The notes under the pieces were generated by a model. That model was given only the letters and a program-made list of their open reading frames with translations, had not been told where the DNA came from and searched no databases. The translations under genes and the position numbers were made by a program. From Apostichopus japonicus (Eukaryota; Echinodermata; Holothuroidea; Aspidochirotida; Stichopodidae), in the NCBI RefSeq assembly GCF_037975245.1, contig NC_092576.1, forward strand, positions 21,329,611 through 21,393,610: 64,000 bases of DNA, in the 5' to 3' direction. Of this stretch, positions 1-14,957 are shown in pieces (positions within the stretch are counted from its first letter, which is position 1; every line of letters begins with the position of its first letter).

Positions 1-20
1 CATTCGATTGATCGGAACGG

Positions 21-856
21 AACATTCGATTGATCGGTACCGCACATTCGATTGATCGGAACGGAACATTCGATTGATCGGTACCGCACATTCGATTGAT
101 CCGAACGGAACATTCGATTGATCGGTACCGCACATTCGTTTGATCGGTACCGCACATTCGATTGATCGGTACCGCACATTCGATTGATCGGTTCGGAACA
201 TTCGATTGATCGGTACTGAACATTCGATTGATCGGTACCGCACATTCGATTGATCGGTACCGCACATTCGATTGATCGGAACGGAACATTCGATTGATCG
301 GTACCGCACATTCGATTGATCGGTACCGCACATTCGATTGATCGGTACCGCACATTCGATTGATCGGTACCGCACATTCGATTGATCGGTACGGAACATT
401 CGATTGATCGGTACCGCACATTCGATTGATCGGTACCGCACATTCGATTGATCGGTACTGCACATTCGATTGATCGGTACCGCACATTCGATTGATCGGT
501 ACCGCACATTCGATTGATCGGTCACGCACATTCGATTGATCGGTACGGAACATTCGTTTGATCGGTACCGCACAATAGATTGATCGGTACCGCAAATTCG
601 ATTGATCGGTACGGAACATTCGATTGATCGGTACTGCACATTCGATTGATCGGTAAAGCACATTCGATTGATTGGTACCGCACATTCGATTGATCGGTTC
701 GGAACATTCGATTGATCGGTAAGGAACATTCGATTGATCGGTACCGCACATTCGATTGATCGGTACTGCACATTCGATTGATCGGTACCGCACATTCGAT
801 TGATCGGTACCGCACATTCGATTGATCGGTACCGCACATTCGATTGATCGGTCACG
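21..856. repeat. 836-bp higher-order repeat, copy 1
   Basis: This block of 38 monomers is repeated at +836 bp. Shared rare markers are CCGAACGG at 101 (CCAAACGG at 937), GGTTCGGAA followed by GGTACTGAA, the CACAATAG unit at 571 (again at 1407), the CAAATTCG unit, GGTAAAGCA, and GGTCAC at 522 (again at 1358). Differences are few, for example ATTGGT near 671 against ATCGGT in copy 2. Copy ends are approximate because consensus units at the edges are uninformative. Confidence 0.85.
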
Positions 857-1692
857 CACATTCGATTGATCGGTACCGCACATTCGATTGATCGGAACGG
901 AACATTCGATTGATCGGTACCGCACATTCGATTGATCCAAACGGAACATTCGATTGATCGGTACCGCACATTCGTTTGATCGGTACCGCACATTCGATTG
1001 ATCGGTACCGCACATTCGATTGATCGGTTCGGAACATTCGATTGATCGGTACTGAACATTCGATTGATCGGTACCGCACATTCGATTGATCGGTACCGCA
1101 CATTCGATTGATCGGAACGGAACATTCGATTGATCGGTACCGCACATTCGATTGATCGGTACCGCACATTCGATTGATCGGTACCGCACATTCGATTGAT
1201 CGGTACCGCACATTCGATTGATCGGTACGGAACATTCGATTGATCGGTACCGCACATTCGATTGATCGGTACCGCACATTCGATTGATCGGTACTGCACA
1301 TTCGATTGATCGGTACCGCACATTCGATTGATCGGTACCGCACATTCGATTGATCGGTCACGCACATTCGATTGATCGGTACGGAACATTCGTTTGATCG
1401 GTACCGCACAATAGATTGATCGGTACCGCAAATTCGATTGATCGGTACGGAACATTCGATTGATCGGTACTGCACATTCGATTGATCGGTAAAGCACATT
1501 CGATTGATCGGTACCGCACATTCGATTGATCGGTTCGGAACATTCGATTGATCGGTAAGGAACATTCGATTGATCGGTACCGCACATTCGATTGATCGGT
1601 ACTGCACATTCGATTGATCGGTACCGCACATTCGATTGATCGGTACCGCACATTCGATTGATCGGTACCGCACATTCGATTGATCGGTCACG
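857..1692. repeat. 836-bp higher-order repeat, copy 2
   Basis: This is the tandem partner of the block to its left. The GGTCAC units at 852 and 1688 mark equivalent points. The order of variants is the same as in copy 1 up to about 1692, after which it diverges. There is no third full copy, because the expected GGTCAC units near 2194 and 2524 are absent. Confidence 0.85.
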
Positions 1693-3564
1693 CACATTCG
1701 ATTGATCGGTACGGAACATTCGTTTGATCGGTACCGCACATTCGATTGATCGGTACCGCACATTCGATTGATCGGTACGGAACATTCGATTGATCGGTAC
1801 CGCACATTCGATTGATCCGTACCGCACATTCGATTGATCGGTCACGCACATTCGATTGATCGGTACGGAACATTCGTTTGATCGGTACCGCACATTCGAT
1901 TGATCCGTACCGCACATTCATTTGAGCGGTACCGCACATTCGATTGATCGGTACGTAACATTCGTTTGATCGGTACCGCACATTCCATTGATCGGTACCG
2001 CACATTCGATTGATCGGTACTGCACATTCGATTGATCGGTACTGCACATTCGATTGATCGGTACCGAACATTCGATTGATCGGAACGGAACATTCGATTG
2101 ATCGGAACGGAACATTCGATTGATCGGTACCGCACATTCGTTTGATCGGAACCGCATATTCGATTGATCGGTACCGCACATTCGATTGATCGGTACTGCA
2201 CATTCGATTGATCGGTACTGCACATTCGATTGATCGGTACCGAACATTCGATTGATCGATACCGCACATTCGATTGATCGGTACCGCACATTCGATTGAT
2301 CGGAACGGAACATTCGATTGATCGGTACCGCTCATTCGATTGATCGGAACGGAACATTCGATTGATCGGTACCGCACATTCGATTGATCGGAACGGAACA
2401 TTCGATTGATCGGTACCGCACATTCGTTTGATCGGTACCGCACATTCGATTGATCGGTACCGCACATTCGATTGATCGGTTCGGAACATTCGATTGATCG
2501 GTACTGAACATTCGATTGATCGGTACCGCACATTCGATTGATCGGTACCGCACATTCGATTGATCGGTACGGAACATTCGATTGATCGGTACCGCACATT
2601 CGATTGATCGGTACGGAACATTCGATTGATCCGTACCGCACATTCGATTGATCGGTACAGCACATTCGATTGATCGGTACCGCACATTCGATTGATCGGT
2701 ACCGCACATTCGATTGATCGGTACGGAACATTCGATTGATCGGTCACGCACATTCGATTGATCGGTACGGAACATTCGTTTGATCGGTACCGCACATTCG
2801 ATTGATCGGTACCGCACATTCGATTGATCGGTACGGAACATTCGATTGATCGGTACCGCACATTCGATTGATCCGTACCGCACATTCGATTGATCGGTGA
2901 CGCACATTCGATTGATCGGTACGGAACATTCGTTTGATCGGTACCGCACATTCGATTGATCGGTACGGAACATTCGATTGATCGGTACGGAACATTCGAT
3001 TGATCGGTACCGCACATTCGATTGATCGGTACCGCACATTCGATTGATCGGTACCGCACATTCGATTGATCGGTACGGAACATTCGATTGATCGGTACCG
3101 CACATTCGATTGATCGGTACGGAACATTCCATTGATCCGTACCGCACATTCGATTGATCCGTACCGCACATTCGATTGATCGGTACCGCACATTCGATTG
3201 ATCGGTACGGACCATTCGATTGATCGGTTCCGCACATTCGATTGATCGGTACCGCACATTCGATTGATCGGTACTGCACATTCGATTGATCGGTACCGCA
3301 CATTCGATTGATCGGTACCGCACATTCGATTGATCGGTACCGCACATTCGATTGATCCGTACCGCACATTCGATTGATCGGTACCGCACATTCGATTGAT
3401 CGGTACCGCACATTCGATTGATCGGTACCGCACATTCGATTGATCCGTACCGCACATTCGATTGATCGGTCACGCACATTCGATTGATCGGTACGGAACA
3501 TTCGATTGATCGGTACCGAACATTCGATTGATCGGTACCGCACATTCGATTGATCGGTACCGCA
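1693..3564. repeat. Satellite segment between HOR blocks
   Basis: Only 22-bp units are present. GGTCAC units lie at 1842 and 2744, and a unique GGTGAC variant at about 2897. From about 2890 this stretch matches 10785 onward at a constant offset of 7,895 bp (GGTGAC here, GGTCAC there; shared GGACCATTC at 3209 and 11104). It is therefore the left flank of the HOR family that starts at 3565. Confidence 0.75.
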
Positions 3565-5257
3565 CATTCGATTGATCGGAACGGAACATTCGATTGATCG
3601 GTACGGAACATTCGATTGATCGGTACCGAACATTCGATTGATCGGTACCGCACATTCGATTGATCGGTACCGCACATTCGATTGATCGGAACGGAACATT
3701 CGATTGATCGGTACCGCACATTCGATTGATCGGTACCGCACATTCGATTGATCGGTACCGCACATTCGATTGATCGGTACCGCACATTCGATTGATCCGT
3801 ACCGCACATTCGGTTGATCGGTACCGCACATTCGATTGATCGGTACGTAACATTCGTTTGATCGGTACCGCACATTCGATTGATCGGTACCGCACATTCG
3901 ATTGAAAGGAACGGAACATTCGATTGATCGGTACTGCACATTCGATTGATCGGTACCGCACATTCGTTTGATCGGTACCGCACATTCGATTGATCGGTAC
4001 CGCACATTCGATTGATCGGTACGGAACATTCGATTGATCGGTACCGCACATTCGATTGATCCGTACCGCACACTCGATTGATCGGTCACGCACATTCGAT
4101 TGATCGGTACGGAACATTCGTTTGATCGGTACCGCACATTCGATTGATCGGTACGGAACATTCGATTGATCGGTAAGGAACATTCGATTGATCGGTACCG
4201 CACATTCGATTGATCGGTACCGCATATTCGATTGATCGGTACCGCACATTCGATTGATCGGTACCGCACATTCGATTGATCCGTACCGCACATTAGATTG
4301 ATCGGTACCGCACATTCGATTGATCGGTCACGCACATTCGATTGATCGGTACGGAACATTCGTTTGATCGGTACCGCACATTCGATTGATCGGTGCGGAA
4401 CATTCGATTGATCGGTACCGCACATTCGATTGATCGGTACCGCACATTCGATTGATCCGTACCGCACATTCGATTGATCGGTACCGCACATTCGATTGAT
4501 CGGTACTGAACATTCGATTGATCGGTACCGCACATTCGATTGATCGGTACTGCACATTCGATTGATCGGTACCGCACATTCGATTGATCGGTACCGCACA
4601 TTCGATTGATCGGTACTGCACATTCGATTGATCGGTACCGCACATTCGATTGATCGGTACCGCACATTCGATTGATCGGTACGGAACATTCGATTGATCG
4701 GTACCGCACATTCGATTGATCGGTACCGCACATTCGATTGATCGGTACCGCACATTCGATTGATCGGTACCGCACATTCGATTGATCGGTACGGAACATT
4801 CGATTGATCGGTACCGCACATTCGATTGATCGGTACTGCACATTCGATTGATCGGTACCGCACATTCGATTGATCGGTACCGCACATTCGATTGATCGGT
4901 ACCGCACATTCGATTGATCGGTCACGCACATTCGATTGATCGGTACGGAACATTCGTTTGATCGGTACCGCACATTCGATTGATCGGTACCGCAAATTCG
5001 ATTGATCGGTACGGAACATTCGATTGATCGGTACGGAACATTCGATTGATCGGTACCGCACATTCGATTGATCGGTACCGCACATTCGATTGATCGGTAC
5101 GGAACAATCGATTGATCGATACCGCACATTCGATGATCCGTACCGCACATTCGATTGATCGGTCACGCACATTCGATTGATCGGTACGGAACATTCGTTT
5201 GATCGGTACCGCACATTCGATTGATCGGTACGGAACATTCGATTGATCGGTAAGGAA
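3565..5257. repeat. 1,693-bp HOR family A, copy A1
   Basis: The unit is 77 monomers minus one base. Ordered markers are CCATTCGGTTG and GTAACATTCG (GGTACGTAA), the GATTGAAAGG unit at 3904, GGTCAC at 4086, the CATTAGATTG unit near 4291, GGTCAC at 4328 and 4922, the AACAATCG unit, the 21-bp CGATGATCC unit at 5127, and GGTCAC at 5163. The same order recurs at +2,925 (A2) and at +7,895 (A4). The start is set where A2 and A3 begin to match each other. Confidence 0.85.
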
Positions 5258-6489
5258 CATTCGATTGATCGGAACGGAACATTCGATTGATCGGTACGGA
5301 ACATTCGATTGATCGGTACCGAACATTCGATTTATCGGTACCGCACATTCGATTGATCGGTACCGCACATTCGATTGATCGGAACGGAACATTCGATTGA
5401 TCGGTACCGCACATTCGATTGATCGGTACCGCACATTCGATTGATCGGTACCGCACATTCGATTGATCGGTACCGCACATTCGATTGATCCGTACCGCAC
5501 ATTCGGTTGATCGGTACCGCACATTCGATTGATCGGTACGTAACATTCGTTTGATCGGTACCGCACATTCGGTTGATCGGTACCGCACATTCGATTGATC
5601 GGTTCGGAACATTCGATTGATCGGTACCGCTCATTCGATTGATCGGTACCGCACATTCGATTGATCGGTACCGCACATTCGATTGATCGGAACGGAACAT
5701 TCGATTGATCGGTACCGCACATTCGTTTGATCGGTACCGCACATTCGATTGATCGGTACCGCACATTCGATTGATCGGTTCGGAACATTCGATTGATCGG
5801 TACTGAACATTCGATTGATCGGTACCGCACATTCGATTGATCGGTACCGCACATTCGATTGATCGGTACGGAACATTCGATTGATCGGTACCGCACATTC
5901 GATTGATCGGTACCGCACATTCGATTGATCCGTACCGCACATTCGATTGATCGGTACCGCACATTCGATTGATCGGTACGGAACATTCGATTGATCCGTA
6001 CCGCACATTCGATTGATCGGTACCGCACATTCGATTGATCGGTACCGCACATTCGATTGATCGGTACCGCACATTCGATTGATCGGTACCGCACATTCGA
6101 TTGATCGGTACCGCACATTCGATTGATCGGTACGGACCATTCGATTGATCGGTTCCGCACATTCGATTGATCGGTACCGCACATTCGATTGATCGGTACT
6201 GCACATTCGATTGATCGGTACCGCACATTCGATTGATCGGTACCGCACATTCGATTGATCGGTACCGCACATTCGATTGATCCGTACCGCACATTCGATT
6301 GATCGGTACCGCACATTCGATTGATCGGTACCGCACATTCGATTGATCGGTACCGCACATTCGATTGATCCGTACCGCACATTCGATTGATCGGTCACGC
6401 ACATTCGATTGATCGGTACGGAACATTCGATTGATCGGTACCGAACATTCGATTGATCGGTACCGCACATTCGATTGATCGGTACCGCA
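5258..6489. repeat. Satellite segment with partial A-family copy
   Basis: Bases 5258-5560 continue the match to 8183-8485 at +2,925 and so are the start of a further A unit that breaks off. After about 5563 the variant order differs. From about 6090 the match to 3165 onward resumes (GGACCATTC at 6134). No gene or non-satellite sequence is present. Confidence 0.7.
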
Positions 6490-8182
6490 CATTCGATTGA
6501 TCGGAACGGAACATTCGATTGATCGGTACGGAACATTCGATTGATCGGTACCGAACATTCGATTGATCGGTACCGCACATTCGATTGATCGGTACCGCAC
6601 ATTCGATTGATCGGAACGGAACATTCGATTGATCGGTACCGCACATTCGATTGATCGGTACCGCACATTCGATTGATCGGTACCGCACATTCGATTGATC
6701 GGTACCGCACATTCGATTGATCCGTACCGCACATTCGGTTGATCGGTACCGCACATTCGATTGATCGGTACGTAACATTCGTTTGATCGGTACCGCACAT
6801 TCGATTGATCGGTACCGCACATTCGATTGAAAGGAACGGAACATTCGATTGATCGGTACTGCACATTCGATTGATCGGTACCGCACATTCGTTTGATCGG
6901 TACCGCACATTCGATTGATCGGTACCGCACATTCGATTGATCGGTACGGAACATTCGATTGATCGGTACCGCACATTCGATTGATCCGTACCGCACACTC
7001 GATTGATCGGTCACGCACATTCGATTGATCGGTACGGAACATTCGTTTGATCGGTACCGCACATTCGATTGATCGGTACGGAACATTCGATTGATCGGTA
7101 AGGAACATTCGATTGATCGGTACCGCACATTCGATTGATCGGTACCGCATATTCGATTGATCGGTACCGCACATTCGATTGATCGGTACCGCACATTCGA
7201 TTGATCCGTACCGCACATTAGATTGATCGGTACCGTACATTCGATTGATCGGTCACGCACATTCGATTGATCGGTACGGAACATTCGTTTGATCGGTACC
7301 GCACATTCGATTGATCGGTACGGAACATTCGATTGATCGGTACCGCACATTCGATTGATCGGTACCGCACATTCGATTGATCCGTACCGCACATTCGATT
7401 GATCGGTACCGCACATTCGATTGATCGGTACTGAACATTCGATTGATCGGTACCGCACATTCGATTGATCGGTTCTGCACATTCGATTGATCGGTACCGC
7501 ACATTCGATTGATCGGTACCGCACATTCGATTGATCGGTACTGCACATTCGATTGATCGGTACCGCACATTCGATTGATCGGTACCGCACATTCGATTGA
7601 TCGGTACGGAACATTCGATTGATCGGTACCGCACATTCGATTGATCGGTACCGCACATTCGATTGATCGGTACCGCACATTCGATTGATCGGTACCGCAC
7701 ATTCGATTGATCGGTACGGAACATTCGATTGATCGGTACCGCACATTCGATTGATCGGTACTGCACATTCGATTGATCGGTACCGCACATTCGATTGATC
7801 GGTACCGCACATTCGATTGATCGGTACCGCACATTCGATTGATCGGTCACGCACATTCGATTGATCGGTACGGAACATTCGTTTGATCGGTACCGCACAT
7901 TCGATTGATCGGTACCGCAAATTCGATTGATCGGTACCGCACATTCGATTGATCGGTACGGAACATTCGATTGATCGGTACCGCACATTCGATTGATCGG
8001 TACCGCACATTCGATTGATCGGTACGGAACAATCGATTGATCGGTACCGCACATTCGATGATCCGTACCGCACATTCGATTGATCGGTCACGCACATTCG
8101 ATTGATCGGTACGGAACATTCGTTTGATCGGTACCGCACATTCGATTGATCGGTACGGAACATTCGATTGATCGGTAAGGAA
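6490..8182. repeat. 1,693-bp HOR family A, copy A2
   Basis: It carries the full A marker order: GATTGAAAGG at 6829, GGTCAC at 7011 and 7253, CATTAGATTG near 7216, GGTCAC at 7847, the 21-bp CGATGATCC unit at 8052 and GGTCAC at 8088. It abuts A3 with no gap, so A2-A3 is a direct tandem duplication of exactly one HOR unit. Confidence 0.88.
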
Positions 8183-9875
8183 CATTCGATTGATCGGAAC
8201 GGAACATTCGATTGATCGGTACGGAACATTCGATTGATCGGTACCGAACATTCGATTGATCGGTACCGCACATTCGATTGATCGGTACCGCACATTCGAT
8301 TGATCGGAACGGAACATTCGATTGATCGGTACCGCACATTCGATTGATCGGTACCGCACATTCGATTGATCGGTACCGCACATTCGATTGATCGGTACCG
8401 CACATTCGATTGATCCGTACCGCACATTCGGTTGATCGGTACCGCACATTCGATTGATCGGTACGTAACATTCGTTTGATCGGTACCGCACATTCGATTG
8501 ATCGGTACCGCACATTCGATTGAAAGGAACGGAACATTCGATTGATCGGTACTGCACATTCGATTGATCGGTACCGCACATTCGTTTGATCGGTACCGCA
8601 CATTCGATTGATCGGTACCGCACATTCGATTGATCGGTACGGAACATTCGATTGATCGGTACCGCACATTCGATTGATCCGTACCGCACATTCGATTGAT
8701 CGGTCACGCACATTCGATTGATCGGTACGGAACATTCGTTTGATCGGTACCGCACATTCGATTGATCGGTACGGAACATTCGATTGATCGGTAAGGAACA
8801 TTCGATTGATCGGTACCGCACATTCGATTGATCGGTACCGCATATTCGATTGATCAATACCGCACATTCGATTGATCGGTACCGCACATTCGATTGATCC
8901 GTACCGCACATTAGATTGATCGGTACCGTACATTCGATTGATCGGTCACGCACATTCGATTGATCGGTACGGAACATTCCTTTGATCGGTACCGCACATT
9001 CGATTGATCGGTACGGAACTTTCGATTGATCGGTACCGCACATTCGATTGATCGGTACCGCACATTCGATTGATCCGTACCGCACATTCGATTGATCGGT
9101 ACCGCACATTCGATTGATCGGTACTGAACATTCGATTGATCGGTACCGCACATTCGATTGATCGGTACTGCACATTCGATTGATCGGTACCGCACATTCG
9201 ATTGATCGGTACCGCACATTCGATTGATCGGTACTGCACATTCGATTGATCGGTACCGCACATTCGATTGATCGGTACCGCACATTCGATTGATCGGTAC
9301 GGAACATTCGATTGATCGGTACCGCACATTCGATTGATCGGTACCGCACATTCGATTGATCGGTACCGCACATTCGATTGATCGGTACCGCACATTCGAT
9401 TGATCGGTACGGAACATTCGATTGATCGGTACCGCACATTCGATTGATCGGTACTGCACATTCGATTGATCGGTACCGCACATTCGATTGATCGGTACCG
9501 CACATTCGATTGATCGGTACCGCACATTCGATTGATCGGTCACGCACATTCGATTGATCGGTACGGAACATTCGTTTGATCGGTTCCGCACATTCGATTG
9601 ATCGGTACCGCAAATTCGATTGATCGGTACGGAACATTCGATTGATCGGTACGGAACATTCGATTGATCGGTACCGCACATTCGATTGATCGGTACCGCA
9701 CATTCGATTGATCGGTACGGAACAATCGATTGATCGGTACCGCACATTCGATGATCCGTACCGCACATTCGATTGATCGGTCACGCACATTCGATTGATC
9801 GGTACGGAACATTCGTTTGATCGGTACCGCACATTCGATTGATCGGTACGGAACATTCGATTGATCGGTAAGGAA
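8183..9875. repeat. 1,693-bp HOR family A, copy A3
   Basis: All A markers lie 1,693 bp to the right of those in A2: GATTGAAAGG at 8522, GGTCAC at 8704, 8946 and 9540, CATTAGATTG near 8909, the 21-bp unit at 9745 and GGTCAC at 9781. Private changes such as ATCAATACC near 8857 separate it from A2. The match ends at about 9883. Confidence 0.88.
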
Positions 9876-11459
9876 CATTCGATTGATCGGTACCGCACAT
9901 TCGATTGATCGGTACTGCACATTCGATTGATCGGTACGGAACATTCGATTGATCGGTACAGAACATTCGATTGATCGGTACCGCACATTCGATTGATCCG
10001 TACCGCACATTCGATTGATCGGTCACGCACATTCGATTGATCGGTACGGAACATTCGATTGATCGGTACCGCACATTCGATTGATCGGTACCGCATATTC
10101 GATTGATCGGTACCGCACATTCGATTGATCGGTACGGAACATTCGATTGATCGGTACGGAACATTCGATTGATCGGTACCGCACATTCGATTGATCGGAA
10201 CGGAACATTCGATTGATCGGAACGGAACATTCGATTGATCGGTACCGCACATTCGTTTGATCGGTACCGCATATTCGATTGATCGGTACCGCACATTCGA
10301 TTGATCGGTACTGCACATTCGATTGATCGGTACTGCACATTCGATTGATCGGTACCGAACATTCGATTGATCGATACCGCACATTCGATTGATCGGTACC
10401 GCACACTCGATTGATCCGTACCGCACATTCGATTGATCGGTACCGCACATTCGATTGATCGGTACCGCACATTCGATTGATCGGTACCGCACATTCGATT
10501 GATCGGTACCGCACATTCGATTGATCGGTACCGCACATTCGATTGATCGGTACCGCACATTCGATTGATCGGTACGGAACATTCGTTTGATCGGTACCGC
10601 ACATTCGATTGATCGGTACCGCAAATTCGATTGATCGGTACGGAACATTCGATTGATCGGTACGGAACATTCGTTTGATCGGTACCGCACATTCGATTGA
10701 TCGGTACCGCACATTCGATTGATCGGTACGGAACATTCGATTGATCGGTACCGCACATTCGATTGATCCGTACCGCACATTCGATTGATCGGTCACGCAC
10801 ATTCGATTGATCGGTACGTAACATTCGTTTGATCGGTACCGCACATTCGATTGATCGGTACGGAACATTCGATTGATCGGTACGGAACATTCGATTGATC
10901 GGTACCGCACATTCGATTGATCGGTACCGCACATTCGATTGATCGGTACCGCACATTCGATTGATCGGTACGGAACATTCGATTGATCGGTACCGCACAT
11001 TCGATTGATCGGTACGGAACATTCGATTGATCCGTACCGCACATTCGATTGATCCGTACCGCACATTCGATTGATCGGTACCGCACATTCGATTGATCGG
11101 TACGGACCATTCGATTGATCGGTTCCGCACATTCGATTGATCGGTACCGCACATTCGATTGATCGGTACTGCACATTCGATTGATCGGTACCGCACATTC
11201 GATTGATCGGTACCGCACATTCGATTGATCGGTACCGCACATTCGATTGATCCGTACCGCACATTCGATTGATCGGTACCGCACATTCGATTGATCGGTA
11301 CCGCACATTCGATTGATCGGTACCGCACATTCGATTGATCCGTACCGCACATTCGATTGATCGGTCACGCACATTCGATTGATCGGTACGGAACATTCGA
11401 TTGATCGGTACCAAACATTCGATTGATCGGTACCGCACATTCGATTGATCGGTACCGCA
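9876..11459. repeat. Satellite segment between A3 and A4
   Basis: Only satellite units are present, with GGTCAC at 10023, 10793 and 11365. Bases 10785 onward match 2890 onward (+7,895). From about 10470 the segment is the left part of the 2.27-kb tandem duplication. Confidence 0.75.
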
Positions 11460-14400
11460 CATTCGATTGATCGGAACGGAACATTCGATTGATCGGTACG
11501 GAACATTCGATTGATCGGTACCGAACATTCGATTGATCGGTACCGCACATTCGATTGATCGGTACCGCACATTCGATTGATCGGAACGGAACATTCGATT
11601 GATCGGTACCGCACATTCGATTGATCGGTACCGCACATTCGATTGATCGGTACCGCACATTCGATTGATCGGTACCGCACATTCGATTGATCCGTACCGC
11701 ACATTCGGTTGATCGGTACCGCACATTCGATTGATCGGTACGTAACATTCGTTTGATCGGTACCGCACATTCGATTGATCGGTACCGCACATTCGATTGA
11801 AAGGAACGGAACATTTGATTGATCGGTACTGCACATTCGATTGATCGGTACCGCACATTCGTTTGATCGGTACCGCACATTCGATTGATCGGTACCGCAC
11901 ATTCGATTGATCGGTACGGAACATTCGATTGATCGGTACCGCACATTCGATTGATCCGTACCGCACATTCGATTGATCGGTCACGCACATTCGATTGATC
12001 GGTACGGAACATTCGTTTGATCGGTACCGCACATTCGATTGATCGGTACGGAACATTCGATTGATCGGTAAGGAACATTCGATTGATCGGTACCGCACAT
12101 TCGATTGATCGGTACCGCATATTCGATTGATCGGTACCGCACATTCGATTGATCGGTACCGCACATTCGATTGATCCGTACCGCACATTAGATTGATCGG
12201 TACCGTACATTCGATTGATCGGTCACGCACATTCGATTGATCGGTACGGAACATTCGTTTGATCGGTACCGCACATTCGATTGATCGGTACGGAACATTC
12301 GATTGATCGGTACCGCACATTCGATTGATCGGTACCGCACATTCGATTGATCCGTACCGCACATTCGATTGATCGGTACCGCACATTCGATTGATCGGTA
12401 CTGAACATTCGATTGATCGGTACCGCACATTCGATTGATCGGTACTGCACATTCGATTGATCGGTACCGCACATTCGATTGATCGGTACCGCACATTCGA
12501 TTGATCGGTACTGCACATTCGATTGATCGGTACCGCACATTCGATTGATCGGTACCGCACATTCGATTGATCGGTACGGAACATTCGATTGATCGGTACC
12601 GCACATTCGATTGATCGGTACCGCACATTCGATTGAACGGTACCGCACATTCGATTGATCGGTACCGCACATTCGATTGATCGGTACGGAACATTCGATT
12701 GATCGGTACCGCACATTCGATTGATCGGTACTGCACATTCGATTGATCGGTACCGCACATTCGATTGATCGGTACCGCACATTCGATTGATCGGTACCGC
12801 ACATTCGATTGATCGGTACCGCACATTCGATTGATCGGTACGGAACATTCGTTTGATCGGTACCGCACATTCGATTGATCGGTACCGCAAATTCGATTGA
12901 TCGGTACGGAACATTCGATTGATCGGTACGGAACATTCGTTTGATCGGTACCGCACATTCGATTGATCGGTACCGCACATTCGATTGATCGGTACGGAAC
13001 ATTCGATTGATCGGTACCGCACATTCGATTGATCCGTACCGCACATTCGATTGATCGGTCACGCACATTCGATTGATCGGTACGTAACATTCGTTTGATC
13101 GGTACCGCACATTCGATTGATCGGTACGGAACATTCGATTGATCGGTACGGAACATTCGATTGATCGGTACCGCACATTCGATTGATCGGTACCGCACAT
13201 TCGATTGATCGGTACCGCACATTCGATTGATCGGTACGGAACATTCGATTGATCGGTACCGCACATTCGATTGATCGGTACGGAACATTCGATTGATCCG
13301 TACCGCACATTCGATTGATCCGTACCGCACATTCGATTGATCGGTACCGCACATTCGATTGATCGGTACGGACCATTCGATTGATCGGTTCCGCACATTC
13401 GATTGATCGGTACCGCACATTCGATTGATCGGTACTGCACATTCGATTGATCGGTACCGCACATTCGATTGATCGGTACCGCACATTCGATTGATCGGTA
13501 CCGCACATTCGATTGATCCGTACCGCACATTCGATTGATCGGTACCGCACATTCGATTGATCGGTACCGCACATTCGATTGATCGGTACCGCACATTCGA
13601 TTGATCCGTACCGCACATTCGATTGATCGGTCACGCACATTCGATTGATCGGTACGGAACATTCGATTGATCGGTACCAAACATTCGATTGATCGGTACC
13701 GCACATTCGATTGATCGGTACCGCACATTCGATTGATCGGAACGGAACATTCGATTGATCGGTACGGAACATTCGATTGATCGGTACCGAACATTCGATT
13801 GATCGGTACCGCACATTCGATTGATCGGTACCGCACATTCGATTGATCGGAACGGAACATTCGATTGATCGGTACCGCACATTCGATTGATCGGTACCGC
13901 ACATTCGATTGATCGGTACCGCACATTCGGTTGATCGGTACCGCACATTCGATTGATCGGTACGTAACATTCGTTTGATCGGTACCGCACATTCGATTGA
14001 TCGGTACCGCACATTCGATTGAAAGGAACGGAACATTCGATTGATCGGTACTGCACATTCGATTGATCGGTACCGCACATTCGTTTGATCGGTACCGCAC
14101 ATTCGATTGATCGGTACCGCACATTCGATTGATCGGTACGGAACATTCGATTGATCGGTACCGCACATTCGATTGATCCGTACCGCACATTCGATTGATC
14201 GGTCACGCACATTCGATTGATCGGTACGGAACATTCGTTTGATCGGTACCGCACATTCGATTGATCGGTACGGAACATTCGATTGATCGGTAAGGAACAT
14301 TCGATTGATCGGTACCGCACATTCGATTGATCGGTACCGCATATTCGATTGATCGGTACCGCACATTCGATTGATCGGTACCGCACATTCGATTGATCCG

Positions 14401-14957
14401 TACCGCACATTAGATTGATCGGTACCGTACATTCGATTGATCGGTCACGCACATTCGATTGATCGGTACGGAACATTCGTTTGATCGGTACCGCACATTC
14501 GATTGATCGGTACGGAACATTCGATTGATCGGTACCGCACATTCGATTGATCGGTACCGCACATTCGATTGATCCGTACCGCACATTCGATTGATCGGTA
14601 CCGCACATTCGATTGATCGGTACTGAACATTCGATTGATCGGTACCGCACATTCGATTGATCGGTACTGCACATTCGATTGATCGGTACCGCACATTCGA
14701 TTGATCGGTACCGCACATTCGATTGATCGGTACTGCACATTCGATTGATCGGTACCGCACATTCGATTGATCGGTACCGCACATTCGATTGATCGGTACG
14801 GAACATTCGATTGATCGGTACCGCACATTCGATTGATCGGTACCGCACATTCGATTGAACGGTACCGCACATTCGATTGATCGGTACCGCACATTCGATT
14901 GATCGGTACGGAACATTCGATTGATCGGTACCGCACATTCGATTGATCGGTACTGCA
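10470..14957. repeat. Tandem duplication of about 2.27 kb (10470-12735, 12736-14957)
   Basis: Markers recur at +2,266 bp: CAAATTCG at 10622 and 12888, GGTCAC at 10793 and 13059 and at 11365 and 13631, GGACCATTC at 11104 and 13370. The offset then falls to +2,222 (GGTCAC 11981 and 14203, 12223 and 14445; GATTGAAAGG 11799 and 14021), so the second copy has lost two monomers (44 bp) somewhere between about 13850 and 13925. The ends are approximate. Confidence 0.8.
11460..12930. repeat. HOR family A, copy A4 (3' part altered)
   Basis: It matches A1 at +7,895: GATTGAAAGG at 11799, GGTCAC at 11981, CATTAGATTG near 12186 and GGTCAC at 12223. At 12815, where A2 has GGTCAC, it has the consensus GGTACC, and the match is lost after about 12,910. 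The AACAATCG and 21-bp CGATGATCC units are missing, so this is a truncated or converted A unit. Confidence 0.8.
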